Source: Pseudomonas sp. HMWF032 (GTDB taxonomy: Bacteria > Pseudomonadota > Gammaproteobacteria > Pseudomonadales > Pseudomonadaceae). From it: a stretch of DNA of 64,000 bases. The notes beneath the pieces are model-generated. The model did not search any database, was not told the DNA's origin, and was given only the letters and a program-made list of their open reading frames with translations. This document shows, piece after piece, positions 25,819 through 35,193 of this stretch. Position 1 is the stretch's first letter. Every line of letters starts with the position of its first letter. The DNA lies in NCBI RefSeq assembly GCF_003060885.1, contig NZ_QAIG01000008.1, positions 223,904 to 287,903 on the forward strand, in the 5' to 3' direction. The position numbers were made by a program, and so were the translations under genes.

Positions 25819-28572
25819 ATGCCTCGGATTTGTCTGGCGGTGGTGCTGTTCTGGCTGTGCGGGCCGGCGTGGGCGCTGCTGCCTGCAACGCTGAACAACA
25901 CCGACCTGCGCCTGTCACTCGGCCCGTCTATGGCCTACCTTGAAGACCCGCAGGGCGAGCTGAACGTCGAACAGGTCGGAGCCCTGGCCGATGAGCGCTT
26001 TACACCCGCCTTGGGCGAACATGCCAACCTCGGCAAGAATGATTCTGTCTGGTGGTTCAAGGTACGTCTAAACAACAGCCTGACGCAAAATCTGGCCGGA
26101 TACCTGGAGGTTAACTACCCCCTGCTCGACCATCTGCAGGTGTTTCTGGCCAGCGCCAATGGCCAGTGGCAGATGCAGGAAAGCGGTGATCGCTATGCCT
26201 TCTCCCAGCGCCCGGTGCAGGTGCGCAACTTCTGGTTTCCACTTGAGCTGACACCCGGTGAAAGCACCCTGCTGGTGCGGGTCGAGACCACCAGCACGAT
26301 CTTTATGCCGCTGTTCTTCAGCACCTACCAGGCCAGCGCCGCCGCTCAGGAAACCCTCATGGGTTTCAATGGCGCGTTCTACGGCGTGCTGTTTGCGATG
26401 TTCTGCTACAACCTGTTCCTGTTTATCTCACTACGCGAATCCGCCTACCTCTGGTACCTGGCCTACAACCTCAACGTCGGCCTGCTAGCCGCCTGTTTCG
26501 ACGGCATGCTGTTCAAACTGCTGCCCGAGCATGTGGCGTTCCAGTCGGTGAGCATCTACATCCTGATGTACCTGCACTGCCTGACCGCCATTCAGTTCAG
26601 CCGCCACTTCCTGCATGCCCCGCAGTACTTTCCACGCCTGGATACCGGCCTGCGCCTGTTGATGCTGGCCTGCGCCGGCTGCCTGCTGTCGCTACCTCTG
26701 ATTGGCTTCAACGCCTGGAATATCCTTGCCAGTGTCACCGTTTCGCTGGTCTCGCTAACCCTGCTGCTCACCGGCCTGTATATCTGGCGCCGGGGTGTAC
26801 GTTACGGCTCTTACTACACCCTGGCCTGGGCCATCCTGCTGTTCGCCTTTATCCAGGCCACCACGGGTTCGCTGGGCGTGGAAGTCTTTGGGGTATTCGG
26901 CGCCACGGCCGTGAAAATCGGCGTGACCATCGAGCTGATTACCCTGTCCATCGGTCTGGCCGACCGCATCAACCTGCTCAAGGAAGAAGGCTTCCAGTCA
27001 CGCCGCGCCGCCGAGCAGGCGGAAATCGAAAACCAGGCCAAGAGCCGCTTTCTGGCCAAGATGAGCCACGAAATCCGCACGCCACTCAACGGCGTACTGG
27101 GCATGCTGCAGCTGCTCAAAGAAACCCCACTGGACCGCAGCCAGCGCTTCTACGTCGACACCATTTCCAGCTCAGGCAGCTCGCTAATGGCGGTGATCAA
27201 CGACATCCTCGATTACGCGCGCATCGAGTCCGGCAAGCTCAGCCTGGAACATATCGAGTTCGATCTGGAAGAGCTGATTTCCGACACCCTCAGCCTGTTT
27301 ACCGGGCAAGCTCTGGACAAACGCCTGCGCCTCTACGTCAGCCTGGAAAGCGGCGTACCGCGCCGCGCTCTGGGCGATCCGACGCGGCTCAAGCAGGTGC
27401 TGATGAACCTGCTCAGCAACGCCCTGAAATTCACCGCCGAAGGTCACGTGGCGCTGAATGTCTGCCTGCGCAATGACTCCCAGGGCAAACCGCATCTGGT
27501 GTTCGCCATCAGCGACAGCGGAATCGGCATCAGTGACCAGGCCCTGACCCAGCTGTTTGAATCTTTTGCCCAGGGCGACTCCAGCACGACCCGCCGTTAC
27601 GGCGGCAGCGGCCTGGGCCTGGCGATCAGCAAGGAGCTGGTGGAAATGATGGGAGGCCGTATTGAAGTGCAAAGCACGCCGGGCCAAGGCACGCGCTTCG
27701 CCTTCGATATTCCGCAGGAGGATGAACCGCTGTCCGTCGACCCGCTGCACGAGCTGCTCAAGGGCCGTACCGCGCTGCTCACCTCACTCGATGGCCTGGG
27801 CCTGGATGCCTTGAGCCGCCTGCTGGGGCGCTGGGGCATGCGCACCGAACGCTGTCAGAACCCGGAGACCCTGCACGGCTACCTGGAAGACTTCGCCGCA
27901 CCGCCGCTGCTGGTACTGATGGCGCCCTGGCCGGGCAGCATTCAGCACTGGCTGGATTCGCTGCGCCCGCTGCTGCAACCCGGGCAACGGGTACTGCTAC
28001 TCTGCGCACCGGAACAATGCCAACAGCTGCCCAACGCCGCCGGCCTGCGCCTGCTCGGCCTGCCCCAGCCGCTGGCGATCAACGCCCTGCGCAGCGCCCT
28101 ACTCGAACTGTACGAAGAACCGCGTATCGTGGAAATCAAAACACAACCCAACACTCATACCAATATAGGCAGCACGCCCTGCATCCTGGTGGCGGAAGAC
28201 AACCCGGTGAATCAGCTGGTCGTACAAGGCTTTCTGAAAAAACGCGGCTACAACGTGCGTCTGGTAACCAACGGCCTGGCCGCCCTCAACGAATACCAGC
28301 GCGACCCGAGCGCTACGCAACTGATCCTGATGGACTGCGAAATGCCGGAGATGGATGGCTTCGAAGCCACCCGGCAGATCCGCCGCCTTGAACGCCTGCA
28401 CAACCTGCCGGCCGTGCCGATCATCGCCCTGACCGCACACATCCTCGATGAGCACCGCCAGCACGGGGTCGAGTCTGGAATGAATGATTTCATCGGCAAG
28501 CCCCTGGACAGTGCCAAGCTCTACAGCACCCTGGAAATCTACCTGCGACCAGCAGAACCGTCCGCCCAGTAA
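25819..28572 (+). CDS. 7TMR-DISM hybrid sensor histidine kinase
   Basis: A 917-residue membrane kinase with the LadS/RetS layout. A signal-like start precedes a periplasmic 7TMR-DISMED2 jelly-roll (about 25-170), seven membrane segments (about 185-385), HisKA with His417 in [10 protein letters not shown], and HATPase_c with [28 protein letters not shown] and [10 protein letters not shown] degenerate receiver-like segment (about 640-770), where the acceptor position reads VLMAPWPGS, precedes a complete C-terminal receiver with [12 protein letters not shown], Asp839 in [12 protein letters not shown] and Lys in FIGKPLD. It probably senses a carbohydrate or envelope signal and feeds a phosphorelay. 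No cognate regulator or HPt is next to it. In PAO1 a similar hybrid kinase also precedes the yheU-type gene (from memory). Confidence 0.92.
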   Translation: MPRICLAVVLFWLCGPAWALLPATLNNTDLRLSLGPSMAYLEDPQGELNVEQVGALADERFTPALGEHANLGKNDSVWWFKVRLNNSLTQNLAGYLEVNYPLLDHLQVFLASANGQWQMQESGDRYAFSQRPVQVRNFWFPLELTPGESTLLVRVETTSTIFMPLFFSTYQASAAAQETLMGFNGAFYGVLFAMFCYNLFLFISLRESAYLWYLAYNLNVGLLAACFDGMLFKLLPEHVAFQSVSIYILMYLHCLTAIQFSRHFLHAPQYFPRLDTGLRLLMLACAGCLLSLPLIGFNAWNILASVTVSLVSLTLLLTGLYIWRRGVRYGSYYTLAWAILLFAFIQATTGSLGVEVFGVFGATAVKIGVTIELITLSIGLADRINLLKEEGFQSRRAAEQAEIENQAKSRFLAKMSHEIRTPLNGVLGMLQLLKETPLDRSQRFYVDTISSSGSSLMAVINDILDYARIESGKLSLEHIEFDLEELISDTLSLFTGQALDKRLRLYVSLESGVPRRALGDPTRLKQVLMNLLSNALKFTAEGHVALNVCLRNDSQGKPHLVFAISDSGIGISDQALTQLFESFAQGDSSTTRRYGGSGLGLAISKELVEMMGGRIEVQSTPGQGTRFAFDIPQEDEPLSVDPLHELLKGRTALLTSLDGLGLDALSRLLGRWGMRTERCQNPETLHGYLEDFAAPPLLVLMAPWPGSIQHWLDSLRPLLQPGQRVLLLCAPEQCQQLPNAAGLRLLGLPQPLAINALRSALLELYEEPRIVEIKTQPNTHTNIGSTPCILVAEDNPVNQLVVQGFLKKRGYNVRLVTNGLAALNEYQRDPSATQLILMDCEMPEMDGFEATRQIRRLERLHNLPAVPIIALTAHILDEHRQHGVESGMNDFIGKPLDSAKLYSTLEIYLRPAEPSAQ

Positions 28573-28641
28573 CAGCACGGCAGCCATGGCCAGGCAGCGC
28601 CATGCGCGTTAGCATCCGGGCTGCGCTCTGGAGGCAATACT

Positions 28642-28881
28642 GTGCTGATCCCCTATCACCTGCTCGAAGCTGACACCCTGACCCGCCTGATCGAAGACTT
28701 CGTCACCCGTGACGGCACCGATAACGGCGATGAAACCCCGCTGGAGACGCGGATCGAACGGGTACGCCACGCCCTGAGCAAAGGCCAGGCGGTGATTGTG
28801 TTTGATGCGGAGAGCCAGCAGTGCCAGCTGGCGCTGAAGCGCGATGTGCCGAAAGAGTGGCTGGATGCGCTTGAGGAATAA
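28642..28881 (+). CDS. YheU/UPF0270 family protein
   Basis: A 79-residue protein: LIPYHLLEADTLTRLIEDF, GTDNGDETPLETRIERV and GQAVIVFDAESQQCQL are the UPF0270 signatures. Function unknown; small acidic cytoplasmic protein. The start is GTG 28642, with GGAGG 7 bases before it. It lies 69 bases after the hybrid kinase and may share its message. Confidence 0.9.
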   Translation: MLIPYHLLEADTLTRLIEDFVTRDGTDNGDETPLETRIERVRHALSKGQAVIVFDAESQQCQLALKRDVPKEWLDALEE

Positions 28882-28908
28882 ACACCGTAAAGGCAACCTC
28901 ATCCTCAT

Positions 28909-28987
28909 AGGTTGGTGCTGAGCACAGCGAAGCCCAACAAAGCGGCATGCTCGTTGGGCTTCGTCGCTGCGCGCCTCAACCCAACCT
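28909..28987. repeat. long imperfect palindrome between convergent genes
   Basis: Outer arms AGGTTGG/CCAACCT and inner arms GCGAAGCCCAAC/GTTGGGCTTCGTCGC build a cruciform-like structure of about 79 bases around AAAGCGGCATGCTC. The sequence GTTGGGCTTCG...CTCAACCCAACC resembles a dispersed Pseudomonas intergenic repeat that I remember. It overlaps the stop codon of 28986-29414 by two bases and probably also terminates both genes. Confidence 0.65.
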
Positions 28988-29414
28988 AGCCGCGCAGCCC
29001 CCCCTCGCGCTCCCACGCACAACGCACACGCAGCTCGCCCTCCTGCGGACTGTGAAAGCCACTATCCGACTCCCAGCGAAAGGTGTGCGTACCGTTCAGC
29101 TCGGTTTCCAGATGCACCACCGCGCTGGCCCAGTACAGACGTTTGAGCAACGCCTCGAATTGCTTGATCCACAGGCCCCACTCGTACTCCACCGTACGAT
29201 AGCTGGCACCGAAGTGGATCACCTGGGTCTGGTACAGGCCATCGCCCGGCTGCTCGCAACAGGCAAACATCTCCCGACCGAGAAAGCTCCAGGCATCGCC
29301 CGTCGGCAGTTCATCAAGCACTTGCCGATTGATTTCACGACGCAGACGGCTTTCCGCCGGACTGTCCGACGGCCAGTCACGGATGCAACCATAAACGATG
29401 GATTCGGACTCCAC
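28986..29414 (-). CDS. hypothetical protein
   Basis: A 142-residue protein without signal peptide or membrane segments. It begins VESESIVYGCIRDWP and contains LPTGDAWSFLGREMFACCEQPGDGLYQTQVIHFG, then a C-terminal half rich in aromatic and charged residues (EYEWGLWIKQFEALLKRL, VVHLETELNG). I do not recognise a named family. The start is taken as GTG 29414, with GGAG 7 bases upstream; a longer frame goes to 29435. It is convergent with yheU and has about 100 bases to the MFS gene. Confidence 0.65.
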   Translation of the reverse strand: MESESIVYGCIRDWPSDSPAESRLRREINRQVLDELPTGDAWSFLGREMFACCEQPGDGLYQTQVIHFGASYRTVEYEWGLWIKQFEALLKRLYWASAVVHLETELNGTHTFRWESDSGFHSPQEGELRVRCAWEREGGLRG

Positions 29415-29512
29415 GCAGGCACTCCAGCAAATCAAGGCTGCCTTCTATCACAGCCTCCAAGGCCAAGGAAGGAACTGCTGCCAAATAAGCGCTATGAGGA
29501 TTTAACTGCCTA

Positions 29513-30679
29513 TCAGGCAGGGTGGCGTAATGGGCCACGGCGCATCAGCCAGGCCAACAGCGTCATCAGCAACGCCAACGCCGTGAGAACCATGAATGGC
29601 AGCTGATAACTGCCCGCCAGATCACGCGCCAGACCGGTCAGCACTGGGGTCAGGCACGCCAGGCTGTAGCCCATGCACAGCATCATCGCCGTCCAGCGAC
29701 TAACCGCCAGCGGCGAGCCTGCTTCATACAATGGCAACACCAGCGACAAGGCAAACGAGCCACCGAGGCCAAAGCCAATGGTGACCGCCCAGAGCTCAGG
29801 CAGCAGGGTCGGCTGGAACGTGATCATCATCAGGCTGATCGAGGTCAGCAAGCCACAGCCCATAAGCAGCACATAGCGATTATGCAATCGCTGCGCCAGC
29901 CAAGGCAGTAGGAATGAACTGGGCAAGCCCATCAACATCGACACGCTGAACAAGCTGTTACTGTGCAGTAAACTCAGCCCGGCCTCGTGATAGCGCGCCA
30001 CCGCCCAGGTAGCCAAGGCATAGAACAGCCCAGCCTGAATGGCAAAAAATGCACTGATCAGCCAAGCCCGCGGGTTGCGCCAAGGCAAGCCCGCGCCTGC
30101 AGCATCCGCCTCACACTCAGCTCGATTGGGCAAGCACAGCCAGAGCAGCCCCCCCACCAACGCCGGCAGGGCCCATACGGCCAGACCATGAGTCCAGTCA
30201 TCATCCAGCCACTGGGTAGCCGGCACTGTCAGCACTGCGCCACCGGCTCCGCCAATTGCCATGCTCAGCGAATACCAGCCCACAACGCTGCCCATGCGTC
30301 CCGCGAAATGGCGCTTGATAAACCCAGAGAGCAAGGGCCCGGCAACCGCGATGGCTGCCCCCAGCAGCACCGCACTGCCAATCAAGATACTGCTGGAATG
30401 TCCAAACAGACGAACCAGCAACGCAACGGCAATCAAGGCCATGCACAGGGCGATAGTCCGTTCAAGCCCCAGACGCAGAGCCAAGCGCGGCGCAAACGGT
30501 GCGAGTAGCCCCATGCACAGTACCGGCAAAGCGGTGGTCAGACTGATCAAACCGCGGCTCAAGGCTAATTCTTCAGCAATCCGCTCGATCAGCGGTGCCA
30601 GGGAGGTGATACCAGGGCGCAGATTGATTGCAGCCAGAACAAGGGCCAGCAACAGCAAGGCCTGCGGGAAAGGTTTCAC
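29513..30679 (-). CDS. MFS transporter of the CynX/NimT family
   Basis: A 388-residue inner-membrane protein with 12 hydrophobic segments. ALVLAAINLRPGITSLAPLIERIAEELALS is the N-terminal signature of the CynX/NimT (cyanate and nitroimidazole transport-like) group, and RLALRLGLERTIALC is the loop 2-3 motif. Substrate unknown. The frame is open to 30721 but starts there with TTG; the first sensible start is GTG 30679, where the conserved helix begins. A strong inverted repeat (30698-30719) sits just upstream of that GTG. No regulator gene is adjacent. Confidence 0.85.
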   Translation of the reverse strand: MKPFPQALLLLALVLAAINLRPGITSLAPLIERIAEELALSRGLISLTTALPVLCMGLLAPFAPRLALRLGLERTIALCMALIAVALLVRLFGHSSSILIGSAVLLGAAIAVAGPLLSGFIKRHFAGRMGSVVGWYSLSMAIGGAGGAVLTVPATQWLDDDWTHGLAVWALPALVGGLLWLCLPNRAECEADAAGAGLPWRNPRAWLISAFFAIQAGLFYALATWAVARYHEAGLSLLHSNSLFSVSMLMGLPSSFLLPWLAQRLHNRYVLLMGCGLLTSISLMMITFQPTLLPELWAVTIGFGLGGSFALSLVLPLYEAGSPLAVSRWTAMMLCMGYSLACLTPVLTGLARDLAGSYQLPFMVLTALALLMTLLAWLMRRGPLRHPA

Positions 30680-30697
30680 AGAAATACCATCAGTTTC

Positions 30698-30719
30698 GCG
30701 GCCATGCCGACATGGCCGC
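30698..30719. promoter_or_regulatory. perfect 9-base inverted repeat at the 5' end of the MFS gene
   Basis: GCGGCCATG and CATGGCCGC flank the 4-base loop CCGA. On the minus strand it ends 19 bases before GTG 30679, in the leader. It could be an operator for a dimeric repressor or an mRNA hairpin near the ribosome site. Confidence 0.4.
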
Positions 30720-30805
30720 AAACCCTAACGCCAGAGCCAGGCCCAGGCAAGTCCGCCGACCGATTAAGCTGATCGTGCGATCAACAAAATCGATCGTAGG
30801 CCCCA

Positions 30806-31612
30806 TCACCTGTTGCGCGGAGCACGCATCTTGTCAGCCATGGCAGTCATTTCGTTGTACAGCAGCTGTGGGTTTTTCTGCTTCACGGCCCAGGCCATTC
30901 GGCCCTGTTCATGAGGCAGAATCATGAATTCACCTTTGCCGACTTCCTGGTAAATGTAATCTGCAATATCCGCAGCACTGATCGGCGAGCTTTCCAGCAA
31001 TTTGCCAACCTGGGCCTTCATCGCCGGGGTCGGACCGCGGAAAGAGTCCAGCAGGTTGGTCTGGAAGAACGATGGACACACGACATGCACGCTGATTTCA
31101 TGCAGTTTCAATTCAATCAACAGACTTTCCGACAACGCTACGACACCAGCCTTGGCCACGTTGTAGTTACTCATCGCCGGCCCCTGCATCAGGGCCGCCA
31201 TGGAGGCAATATTGACGATTTTGCCTTTGCTTTTTTCCAGCAGTGGCAGGAAGGCCTTGCAGCCCTTGACCACGCCCATCAGGTTGATCGCGATCTGCCA
31301 ATCCCAATCCTCCAGTGACAGCTCACTGAAGAACCCACCAGAAGCCACACCGGCGTTGTTGACGATCACATCAATGCCACCCAACTTCTCTTCACAGGCC
31401 TGGGCAAACGCCGTCAGCTGGCTGTAATCACGCACATCGCAGCGCTGGGTAAAACCATCACCGCCCGCCTCACGCACCAGTTGCAGTGTCTCCGCAAGGC
31501 CTGGTTCATTGACATCCGAGAGCGCCAACTGCAAGCCCTCTCGCGCCCAGCGCAACGCAATTTCACGCCCTAAACCTGAACCTGCGCCAGTGATCATCAT
31601 GCGATTTTGCAT
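30806..31612 (-). CDS. SDR-family oxidoreductase
   Basis: A 268-residue classical short-chain dehydrogenase. The nucleotide loop TGAGSGLGREIA, the NNAG of VIVNNAGVASGGF, the catalytic Ser in IVNIASMAALM and YNVAK are all present, and VCPSFFQTNLL follows. The Rossmann loop with a downstream Asp (SDVNE) suggests NAD preference. The substrate is unknown; long-chain or steroid-type alcohols are typical of close families. AAGG lies 10 bases before the ATG. It is a single gene with no close operon partner. Confidence 0.9.
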   Translation of the reverse strand: MQNRMMITGAGSGLGREIALRWAREGLQLALSDVNEPGLAETLQLVREAGGDGFTQRCDVRDYSQLTAFAQACEEKLGGIDVIVNNAGVASGGFFSELSLEDWDWQIAINLMGVVKGCKAFLPLLEKSKGKIVNIASMAALMQGPAMSNYNVAKAGVVALSESLLIELKLHEISVHVVCPSFFQTNLLDSFRGPTPAMKAQVGKLLESSPISAADIADYIYQEVGKGEFMILPHEQGRMAWAVKQKNPQLLYNEMTAMADKMRAPRNR

Positions 31613-31717
31613 AGGAAAGCTGCCTTATGATGCCGTGGTTGATAAGGCCAGTGTAGCCGGGAATATTATCTAGCCTGTACACCATCATTCATCTGAATAA
31701 GCCAGCCTAAGCCCCAC

Positions 31718-32089
31718 TCACGACCGCCGCCAACGCTGCCAAAGCAACACCCCATAAATCAGGCCATTGAGCAGCAGTACGATCAGCCCTAACAGCACCT
31801 GAATCTGCGGCGTCAAACCCGCTGGATAGATAATCGGCAACACGTAGTGTTCGACAAAACTATCGCGATACCCCGCCTGCCCGGCAGTAAGCCGCAAACG
31901 CTGCTCCAGCGGCGTGAGCGGACAGGGCCAGTGCATCAACTCAACCAGCACACCCCACACAGCCGCAGGTACATGCAAGCAGACCAAGCTGCGCCACCGC
32001 CACACCAACAGGCCGCCCAGCAATGCAAACAGAATAAACAGCAGATGAAATACCAGCACCGCATCGGCCGCGACTGCAGACCACACCAT
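31718..32089 (-). CDS. DUF2784 membrane protein
   Basis: A 123-residue protein with four hydrophobic segments: LVFHLLFILFALLGGLLVW, a middle VPAAVWGVLVELMHWPCPLTPLE and a C-terminal IQVLLGLIVLLLNGLIYGVL. The WPCPLTPLE block with the following YRDSFVEHY are the DUF2784 marks. Function unknown; inner membrane. Confidence 0.85.
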   Translation of the reverse strand: MVWSAVAADAVLVFHLLFILFALLGGLLVWRWRSLVCLHVPAAVWGVLVELMHWPCPLTPLEQRLRLTAGQAGYRDSFVEHYVLPIIYPAGLTPQIQVLLGLIVLLLNGLIYGVLLWQRWRRS

Positions 32090-32133
32090 AAGCGCCTCGC
32101 TGTTAGCACCTTGCAGTTGATGCAGAAAACAAA

Positions 32134-32155
32134 AAGGCCGGTTGATAACCGGCCT
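32134..32155. terminator. intrinsic terminator after the ComEA-like gene
   Basis: AAGGCCGGTT and AACCGGCCTT form a 10-base stem with the 2-base loop GA, flanked by A-rich sequence (CAAAAAG) on the left, which reads as a T-run for minus-strand transcripts. It lies about 25 bases after the ComEA-like stop. Confidence 0.8.
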
Positions 32156-32179
32156 TATTCAACACAACAACTCAATGCG

Positions 32180-32506
32180 TCAGTTGATACTCAACTTGTC
32201 GCGATTTTTCTCCAGCGTCGCCTCACCAATGCCCTTGACCTCCAGCAATTCATCCACCGACGCAAAGTCGCCGTGCTCATCACGATAAGCAACAATCGCC
32301 TGCGCCTTGACCTCACCAATACCTATCAGCTCGCGCTGCAAAGTGACGGCATCAGCGGTGTTGAGATTGACCTTGTTGGTAACAGCGACTTCAGCTGACT
32401 GGGTAGTGGTTTCTGCGGATGGCGCAACTTCAGCGGCACTAACAGTCAGCGAAAGCGAGGTAATAACAGCGAACAGAAGGGCGTTAAACGTTGATTTCAG
32501 CATCAT
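32180..32506 (-). CDS. ComEA-like helix-hairpin-helix protein
   Basis: A 108-residue secreted protein: signal peptide (LKSTFNALLFAVITSLSLTVSAA), a short acidic linker and a C-terminal HhH domain with VNLNTADAVTLQRELIGIGEVKA and KGIGEATLEKN. ComEA proteins bind incoming DNA in the periplasm during transformation; a lone HhH protein of this type is found next to wbpM in many Pseudomonas and its role there is not established. Two adjacent ATGs (32506 and 32503) follow AAGGA. It marks the conserved end of the O-antigen locus. Confidence 0.88.
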   Translation of the reverse strand: MMLKSTFNALLFAVITSLSLTVSAAEVAPSAETTTQSAEVAVTNKVNLNTADAVTLQRELIGIGEVKAQAIVAYRDEHGDFASVDELLEVKGIGEATLEKNRDKLSIN

Positions 32507-32627
32507 TCGTATCCTTACGTTGGTTTTTATCGAGGCATGGGACATCCATCTCCACACCTAACTCAAACCTAGACGCTGCAGCAGCACTGTCAAACAACCA
32601 GTAGCAAATTTCAGCGGATAAACCCTG

Positions 32628-34631
32628 TTACTCACTACGGCGCTGCAGGTGAAGCCAGTCAACAATCTCACCCTCAGGTTTATAACCGCTCACCGTCTCG
32701 CGCAACAACTGTCGAACGCGCTCATAGTCATCCTTGTCCACTGCCAACAATAACTGTTGAAGCATGCCCTTGAACGTCTCCCAAGGCAGATGTTCTTCAC
32801 TGGCTCGCATGATCATCGGATGCTCGGTCGGGCTTACGTTGTCACCGATCAGCAGCTCTTCATAAAGCTTTTCACCCGGTCTTAAACCGGTGAACTCTAT
32901 TGCTATATCACCCTGGGGCGTCTTGTCGGAGCGCACACTTAATCCGCTGAGATGAATCATCTTCTCGGCCAGTACAGCAATTTTCACCGGCTGGCCCATA
33001 TCCAGCACAAATACGTCACCGCCCTCCCCCATGGCTCCGGCCTGGATAACCAACTGTGCCGCCTCAGGGATGGTCATAAAGTAACGTGTAATATTCGGAT
33101 GAGTAACCGTCACCGGCCCGCCCTTGCGAATCTGCTCATGGAACAGTGGGATAACGGAGCCAGATGAGCCCAGGACATTGCCAAAACGCACCATGGTAAA
33201 ACGCGTTTTGTTGAGTTGATGCACAGTGTCATCATCAGCAAACAACACCGGCGCAGACTCACGACTGAGCGCCTGGAGTACCATCTCAGCCAAACGCTTG
33301 GTACTACCCATGACATTAGTCGGACGTACGGCCTTGTCAGTGGAAATCAGAACAAAACTAGTCACACCTGACTTGATCGCTGCCTGCGCGGTATTAAGCG
33401 TGCCCATTAGATTATTGAGCACACCTTCGGCAATATTGTGCTCGACCATAGGTACATGCTTATAAGCCGCCGCATGGTAAACCGTGTCGACTTTCCAAGT
33501 GCGCATCACATCAAACAAACGTGATGCATTGCGAATAGAACCGAGAATAGGTACCAGGCGAAGTGGTAAAGACTCGCGCTTGACCCGCGCTTCAAGTTCA
33601 CTGTGAATGCTGTACAGGTTGAACTCACTATGCTCAAACAGCAGCAGTGTTGCTGGACCTGTCAGCAGAATCTGGCGGCACAGTTCCGAGCCAATCGAGC
33701 CACCGGCACCGGTAACCATGACCACCTGATTACGAATGCAACGCTCAAACAATGCTTGCTGCGGCGGTACTGCATCACGGCCCAGCAAATCAGCAATATC
33801 GACTTCCTGCACATCCTCGACTTTTACGCGACCACTGGCCAAATCCATAAAGCCTGGGATGCTGCGCACATGCAGAGGAAATTTCTCCAGCGTTTCAAGA
33901 ATTTCACGTCGCCGTCCACGAGAAGCAGAAGGCATGGCCAATAGAATTTCATCAGCGCCTGTTTCATCAATCATTTGCGAAATGTGCTTAGGGGTGTATA
34001 CGCGCAATCCAGCAATAGTGCGATTGGCAATACTTGGCTCATCATCAATAAAAGCCACAGGACGCATGGCACGTCCCATACGCAAAGCAGCAACCAATTG
34101 ATTTCCAGCGGAACCAGCACCGTAAACAGCAACCCTAGGCAAGAGCGGAGCTAATGCTGCTGTTCGTCTTGGATTTAACTCAAACCAATTACCTGCAAAA
34201 TACTGGCGCATGGCGAGACGCAAACCGCCTAAAAGTAAAAGGCTCAACCACCAATAATTGAATACCATCGAACGTGGTACCAGAGCCGTAGGCCCCCGAT
34301 ACCAGTAGACTGCCAAAGCCAACACCAGGGCAGATACCGTAACAGCCTTGGCAATAGCGATCAGTGCATCATTACCCACATAACGCATCACCGCACGATA
34401 CATACCCAAACGGATAAAAATTGGCAAAGCAATAATAGGTGCCAAGAGGAATAGCCAACCATGACCGTCAAACGGCTGGGCTGCATCCCACTCCCCCAAA
34501 CGCAAAGCAAATGAAAGCCAGAGCGCCAGCCAGATTAGTGCAATATCAGTGACTACCTGCAAGAAACGTTTCTTTCGACGCGATAATTGCAAGAGGTTCT
34601 GACGTAAAGCGTCTACCCACTGGCGAACCAT
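32628..34631 (-). CDS. wbpM: UDP-GlcNAc C4,6-dehydratase WbpM
   Basis: A 667-residue membrane protein of the WbpM/PglF/FlaA1 group. About four hydrophobic segments (residues 25-150) come before a CoA-binding-like region with VAVYGAGSAGNQLVAAL and then the dehydratase domain with MVTGAGGSIGSELCRQI, STDKAV and NVMGSTKRLAE. The catalytic triad uses Met in MxxxK instead of Tyr, as shown for WbpM. It makes UDP-4-keto-6-deoxy-GlcNAc, the start of D-QuiNAc and D-FucNAc synthesis for B-band O-antigen. AAGGG precedes the ATG. It is the last gene of the locus. Confidence 0.95.
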   Translation of the reverse strand: MVRQWVDALRQNLLQLSRRKKRFLQVVTDIALIWLALWLSFALRLGEWDAAQPFDGHGWLFLLAPIIALPIFIRLGMYRAVMRYVGNDALIAIAKAVTVSALVLALAVYWYRGPTALVPRSMVFNYWWLSLLLLGGLRLAMRQYFAGNWFELNPRRTAALAPLLPRVAVYGAGSAGNQLVAALRMGRAMRPVAFIDDEPSIANRTIAGLRVYTPKHISQMIDETGADEILLAMPSASRGRRREILETLEKFPLHVRSIPGFMDLASGRVKVEDVQEVDIADLLGRDAVPPQQALFERCIRNQVVMVTGAGGSIGSELCRQILLTGPATLLLFEHSEFNLYSIHSELEARVKRESLPLRLVPILGSIRNASRLFDVMRTWKVDTVYHAAAYKHVPMVEHNIAEGVLNNLMGTLNTAQAAIKSGVTSFVLISTDKAVRPTNVMGSTKRLAEMVLQALSRESAPVLFADDDTVHQLNKTRFTMVRFGNVLGSSGSVIPLFHEQIRKGGPVTVTHPNITRYFMTIPEAAQLVIQAGAMGEGGDVFVLDMGQPVKIAVLAEKMIHLSGLSVRSDKTPQGDIAIEFTGLRPGEKLYEELLIGDNVSPTEHPMIMRASEEHLPWETFKGMLQQLLLAVDKDDYERVRQLLRETVSGYKPEGEIVDWLHLQRRSE

Positions 34632-34640
34632 ATTTATCCC

Positions 34641-35191
34641 TTAATAATTGGCTTGCAATACGGTGCCAGGAGCAACCACATCACCTGATGACACGCTAAC
34701 ACCATAGCCTGCATTACAACCGACCTGAAGCCATGCTGAAGCGCCCACCTGAACACCACCAGCCAAATTGACACCGACTCAGAGCGGGCCAAAGTCACCG
34801 ATGCACACATCGTGATCCACCACAGCACCGGCATTTACAATTGCCCCTTGCCCCAGCCTCGCCTTAGTTCCAATCACCGCCATCGCAAGTACAGCAGATC
34901 CCTGCCCGATGTGAGCCGACGGACTAACCCATGCGCGCGGATGCACGATGCTGACCAACTCGATACCGGCACCACGCTTCACGCAAAGAGTTTTTACCCG
35001 CAGCGGCCCCTAGCAGCCTGGCTCCAGCAAACTGTAGAGGTTACCAATCACGTCTATTCCAAAGGCCGCCTCTAATTGCGGTCATCGAGAAAACAGACGC
35101 GTTGCCACTCACCAGCTAGCAGTGCCGCTTCCGCAACAGCCTGGCCATGTCCGCCTGCGCCTAGCACTAACAATGTTCGTAACTGGCTCAT
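34641..35191 (-). pseudogene. decayed PglD/NeuD-like sugar O/N-acetyltransferase
   Basis: The gene begins with a good ribosome site (GGAG) and MSQLRTLLVLGAGGHGQAVA, the N-terminal Rossmann motif of the PglD/NeuD family, and then loses frame after CFLDDRN. The rest reads in another frame: FGIDVIGNLYSLLEPGC, an amber stop where a Trp is usual, then a shortened stretch, VSIVHPRAWVSPSAHIGQG and the hexapeptide repeat region with AIVNAGAVVDHDVCIGDF, an in-frame TGA near 34781, and LAGGVQVGASAWLQVGCNAG to the end. Intact members acetylate the 4-amino group of UDP-QuiNAc4N-type sugars using acetyl-CoA. The usual DegT aminotransferase neighbour is not found between this and wbpM. Confidence 0.85.
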
Positions 35192-35193
35192 AC

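Noticed and set aside
34634..34834. 66-codon minus-strand frame as a separate gene
   Set aside because: It is a shadow frame inside the acetyltransferase remnant; the hexapeptide-repeat frame is the meaningful one.
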